Of a DNA stretch of 11,036 nucleotides, positions 7,885-11,036 are shown piece by piece (the first letter of the stretch is position 1; each line of letters starts with the position of its first letter). Below the pieces are notes generated by a model. It was not told the origin of the DNA. It did no database searches and saw only the letters and a list, made by a program, of their open reading frames with translations. The position numbers and the translations under genes are program-made. The stretch is from Euperipatoides rowelli (lineage: Eukaryota; Onychophora; Udeonychophora; Euonychophora; Peripatopsidae). The stretch is taken from assembly GCA_003024985.2 (NCBI GenBank), contig PXIH01S0050520.1, one strand, 5' to 3'.

Positions 7885-8349
7885 CATGGGTCATGACCAA
7901 AAATTGGGTCACTTGGCAAATTTTGTGGGTCACAAAATATTTTTTTAAAAAAATATTTTAACATCTGAGCACATATTTTAATCATTACGGAGAAAGGGCT
8001 GACAGAAGTTGTGTCAAACTTATCCAAAACAATTAAAAATGATTATTTTACCTGTAGATTATCATAGGGTTGGGGTATAGTGGATTTCACACATAGTTGG
8101 AGTTAGGGTCAGGGTAATGGTAAGGTTAGGACTGTAAATAAAAAAATAAGGCTGCTAACCATCTTGATCATGTGACTAAATGGGACTTAGGCCTTCCAGT
8201 TTTTAGGCGTTCATGTCATTTAAGGGAGTCAGTCATTTTATAGACACCAAATGTGTTGGATGCACTTGCTGTCGGACATTCTATTTGGTTTGCTAAACCA
8301 AAACTATTACCCTAATTTGGATCGCAACTCAAAAGGTTAAGAAACCCTG
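7885..8349. mobile_element. Non-autonomous hAT-like DNA transposon
   Basis: A 465-bp segment lies between two exact copies of the 8-bp ATCTATAC. The right end, read inward on the minus strand, starts CAGGGTTTCTTAACCTTTTG and continues into a GAGTTGCGATCC motif. This is the familiar terminus of many animal hAT elements (CAGGGNTTCTCAACC followed by a GGGTCGCGACC-like motif). The left end starts CATGGGTCATGACC and fits the same pattern if about 14 bases of the terminal repeat are deleted. The interior has no transposase and includes telomere-like TTAGGGTCAGGGT (about 8102-8114) and a 26-bp perfect AT palindrome (7934-7959). It is a short, non-autonomous (MITE-like) member needing a transposase from elsewhere. 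A 98-codon minus-strand open frame overlapping its left part is spurious. Confidence 0.85.
7934..7959. repeat. 26-bp perfect AT palindrome
   Basis: The sequence runs AAAATA, seven T, seven A, TATTTT, and is exactly self-complementary. It lies inside the hAT-like element near its left end. Palindromic A/T runs of this kind are prone to cruciform formation and slippage. Confidence 0.9.
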
Positions 8350-8357
8350 ATCTATAC
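8350..8357. repeat. Right target-site duplication ATCTATAC
   Basis: This is an exact repeat of 7877-7884, immediately after the terminal CCCTG of the hAT-like element. Confidence 0.85.
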
Positions 8358-8842
8358 AATAGCCAATCATATTCCGCCTCTTATTTCTAACACTTGTTAT
8401 GAATTTTAGTTTTAAGCGTCAAAATGAACTCCAATAAACGTCTAGTATTGTGTAAAATATTTTATTTTTACTTCATTTACTGCTTTACAAAAATCATTTT
8501 TAACAATGTTTTCAAACTAAATCAATTGGGACAAAAACAACAGTGTGCTGCCCTCTACTTATAAAATCTAAGATATGATTGGTTCAATAGCTAACAAAAT
8601 GGAGAGTAAACAAATAGGTCTACATAAATATTGGATTTTTTTCCAATAATTACAAATAATGACATATGGCTCTCAATTTTTTAATTGTGCATACCTGACA
8701 ACAATGTGCACTTAATCTTATTGAAAGTTATCCATTTTAAGTAACAGATAAGCATTGCATAGAAATAGAAATAAATCTTAGTACACTAAGCTGTCATGAA
8801 GACAATAACATTTCCATTTCTTTTCATTATCATATAATTCAT
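8358..8842. other. AT-rich non-coding stretch
   Basis: There is no gene. The last 60-80 bases (about 8780-8842) weakly resemble the end of the tandem unit that follows, so a decayed extra copy may be present. Confidence 0.5.
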
Positions 8843-9220
8843 TTCTCTTTCAGAAATTTTGAAAGCATTACAAAGGAAGAAGTAAAATGGCAACAACTCA
8901 ATGACTTATGGTACTCCTGAAAGATTCCATAATTCGCTAAATGAGAATGTGAAATACCGATATCAAATGGGCAATCGATCATTTCCTCATTCTAAAATAG
9001 CTTATTTTCTCTTTCAGAGCTTTTGAAAGCAAGCTAAGAGAAAGATGAAAATGACATTAGTCAAATTAGTTTTGATTCTTATGAGTGCTTCCATTTTTCA
9101 CAAAATGAGAAAATGAAATAATACAGATATGAAATGGACAGTCATTATCATTCTCCTCATGCTAAGATATATATTTCTCTACATAATATTTTGAATACAT
9201 GCTAAGAGATGGAGGAAATA
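8843..9220. repeat. Tandem repeat, unit about 164-168 bp
   Basis: Three successive copies begin with TTCTCT at 8843, 9007 and 9175. Copies 1 and 2 share TTCTCTTTCAG, TTTTGAAAGCA, an AATGAGAA-TGAAATA segment, GATATGAAATGG/GATATCAAATGGGCA and TCCTCAT-CTAA, all in the same order. The third copy is truncated after about 45 bases (TTTTGAATACATGCTAAGAGATGG). The copies are clearly diverged, so the array is old. A unit near 165 bp is in the size range of satellite monomers, but only about 2.3 copies are present. Confidence 0.75.
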
Positions 9221-9679
9221 GTTGTAGCTTTATCAGTTGCGCTCTCTCAATTATTATCTTCTGCCAGCTCTAAAAACAAATATAAAGAGAGAAATAATAT
9301 TTCACACAAATTATCTTATTTGTTATATTAAAGGTCACACGAAATGGATTTTTTTCAATAACTTTATTTCAAAGAAAATTAATGAAAAAAAATGATTCTG
9401 CTTGGTTAAAAAATAAAATCCCCCCTCCAAAAAAAAGAAGTTATTTAAAAATCAAATTTCTTTTTAGCTCCTCCCCCTTTGTATGGTAGTGCTAAAAATA
9501 TCCTGTAGGTGAGTTGATTGCCAGCAATTGATGACATCATCATAGGTAAATCAACGAGATACTTTAAGTTAATTCTTTATAATGAGATGGGTATTTTTTT
9601 AAGTAATAATAATTTTGGTCTTATTCTTTTGTTTACATATGTCTAATACTCTATTTACATTTTGATTTCTTTTGATTTT
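9221..9679. other. AT-rich non-coding stretch
   Basis: I see no gene. It includes a C-run followed by an A-run (about 9420-9436) and a less AT-rich patch near 9505-9545 (GTGAGTTGATTGCCAGCAATTG) that I cannot identify. Confidence 0.55.
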
Positions 9680-10056
9680 TTATTATTTTATCGCATCCTG
9701 CCTAACGGCAAGGAGAAACTATCCTATTATATACAAATAGTTACAAATCACAATATTTCTGAATACAGTCTTCTGCACCGGATACAACAGTGATGATGAG
9801 ATTTATTCTTCTAAACATGTCCGTCAGCCATTTTTCCTATTTTGTAATTTGTTTTCCATGTGCCATAAATCCATTAATCTGTTAATAAAAAAGTGATTAG
9901 TATCTACTTAACCAGAAAAAATTCCCGATGCCTACGAACGATGAAAGAAAATTTTCCCAATTTTTCGTCACCAGTGCTGCCTGGGGATCGATCATACGAT
10001 CCCCTTATATGCGCAAGGCCAAACAACAGCACTGTAAGATGAAAGTTGCGCTGCTC
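9680..10056 (-). mobile_element. Candidate tRNA-derived SINE, about 370 bp
   Basis: On the minus strand, the 5' part (10056 down to about 9970) is GC-richer and tRNA-like, with GAGCAGCGCAAC and a B-box-like GATCGATCCCC (complement about 9983-9993). It contains several perfect inverted repeats (see findings). A body of about 270 bases follows. Its 3' end has a TGCC-TAAC-GGCA stem-loop (plus strand 9699-9710) and then an ATAAAATAATAAAAAAT tail, which looks like a retroposon 3' end. The alternative is two unrelated pieces: a structured island at 9970-10056 and an unrelated tail near 9690. I see no target-site duplication and cannot name the family. Confidence 0.5.
9972..10034. repeat. Nested perfect stem-loops
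   Basis: The outer stem is CAGTGCTG (9972-9979) with CAGCACTG (10027-10034). The inner stem is GGGGATCG (9983-9990) with CGATCCCC (9997-10004), closed by a 6-base loop ATCATA. A competing pair, GCGCAA (10011-10016) with TTGCGC (10046-10051), crosses the outer stem. Two exact 8-bp stems nested this closely in AT-rich surroundings suggest an RNA or DNA fold inherited from a tRNA-like head. Confidence 0.65.
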
Positions 10057-11036
10057 ATCTATATTTAAAAATATATATATATTATTAGAATTATGGCTTA
10101 TACCAACTTCAGAATTTCAGTTTTATTAATGCTCTTAGGCTTGATTGTCGATTTACAAAACCGTAAATTACTACGGCAGAAATTAAGATTTAAAAAAAAG
10201 AAAAAAAATCCTGTCCTTAAAGTGATTTACTTTTTTTTTAAAATTGCTATATAAATGATTATTTTTCTGCCAAACACAAGCCAACTGTATTATATTATTG
10301 TATTATTTAAAAAAAAATGTGTGTCTTTGTTAAAACAGGGTTAGAGTCTTTATTTGATTTCATATTTTATAATGTACTTTAAATTTATTTTAATAAACCT
10401 AATAATAATATCGGAACATTTAGATTGCATAAGAAATGGTCTGAGATGAATACTTTATGATTAATGGACTACTCTACCGTAAGATAATAGAAATAAAGTT
10501 TCATTTCATTATTTTTTATAGCTTTCTATTAAATTTGGCCGGTATATTATACATGTTAAAAAAAAATAAATAGGCCATTGTATTTATATTTGCCTGCTGG
10601 TAAATGGCATGCTTGTTCAGTTTAATTTTTTTTTTTTTTTAACTTATGTGAGGGCAGGTATAGTTTTTAAAGATGCATATTTTTAATAATTATTTCCATT
10701 TCTCAGTAAAAGTGGCCTCCAAAATATTATGGACTCTATTTTGTCTTTTCTATAATCCAGAAATGATTCGCCACCTACAAATAATTTATAATTTTAGTGC
10801 ATCAATTCTTTAAAGCTTCAGTCGGCCTTATTTCAAAATGCAATGTAGCAAAAAAAAATTTTTTTGTACAGGTTAAATACAATAATAATGATAATAAACT
10901 GCTAAATAAATGAAAATATTGTATAATGACAGTTAGTGATTTGTTGTTTTTAAATTTCAGGTGTAACTTGCAAAATAATATGTACTGTATATGCATTATG
11001 ACCAGTTGACCATGGATGATAAGCCGATACTACACC
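10057..11036. other. AT-rich non-coding stretch to the window end
   Basis: I find no gene. It contains a (TA)n run near 10068-10081, poly-A and poly-T tracts (about 10190-10208, 10626-10640), a short CCGTA-AATTAC-TACGG inverted repeat near 10161-10176, and near 10940-10961 a T-rich tract ending in AAATTTCAG that resembles a splice acceptor. The sequence after it has early stops in all three forward frames, so no coding exon is supported. Confidence 0.55.

Noticed and set aside
7731-8027. 98-codon minus-strand open frame, the longest in the window
   Set aside because: It starts inside the hAT-like element and exits through its end into unrelated flanking DNA, crossing the target-site duplication. 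It has no transposase motif, and this length can occur by chance.
8843-9220. Duplicated coding exons
   Set aside because: The CAG-ending pyrimidine tracts suggest acceptors, but the following frames contain early stops and the copies do not preserve a reading frame.
10802-10996. 64-codon minus-strand open frame
   Set aside because: It is low-complexity and rich in Leu, Phe and Lys, with no motif; a chance frame in AT-rich DNA.

Overview
The window is AT-rich, low-complexity, non-coding DNA of eukaryotic (animal) type. I find no convincing protein-coding gene, rRNA or intact tRNA. Homopolymer A/T runs are everywhere, there is a degenerate GATA-type microsatellite beside an assembly gap, and several tRNA-derived SINE-like pieces are present. 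The best guess is an intergenic or intronic stretch of a mollusc, most likely a cephalopod such as an octopus, whose genomes carry several tRNA-derived SINE families. This assignment is inference from texture, not from a recognised gene.

Layout: 1-660 is featureless AT-rich DNA. 661-2155 is the largest structure: two arms of about 605 bp in inverted orientation around a spacer of about 284 bp, a fold-back or palindromic element. 2156-3055 is AT-rich without recognisable content. 3056-3241 is a minus-strand tRNA-derived SINE with A and B boxes. 3363-3452 is a cluster of nested small palindromes. 4004-4141 is a second minus-strand SINE with a tRNA-Glu(CUC)-like head and an (ATACAA)n tail. 4284-4459 holds two tRNA-like sequences head to head. 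4676-4870 is a less AT-rich island of unknown origin. 5437-5454 is an (AG)9 run, and 5994-6151 is a 4-N gap followed by a GATA-like microsatellite. 7420-7490 is a tRNA-like 5' fragment with an A box only. 7885-8349 is a 465-bp non-autonomous hAT-like DNA transposon with an exact 8-bp target-site duplication. 8843-9220 is a tandem array with a unit of about 164-168 bp. 9680-10056 is a candidate SINE on the minus strand with strong nested stem-loops. The remainder to 11036 is AT-rich, with only a weak splice-acceptor-like motif near the end.

There is no gene network to describe. The biology here is repeat biology: Pol III-type retroposons, a cut-and-paste relic, a long hairpin-forming element and tandem repeats. 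If transcribed, the long inverted repeat would form extended double-stranded RNA, which is the most interesting functional possibility. No undescribed protein-based system is visible.
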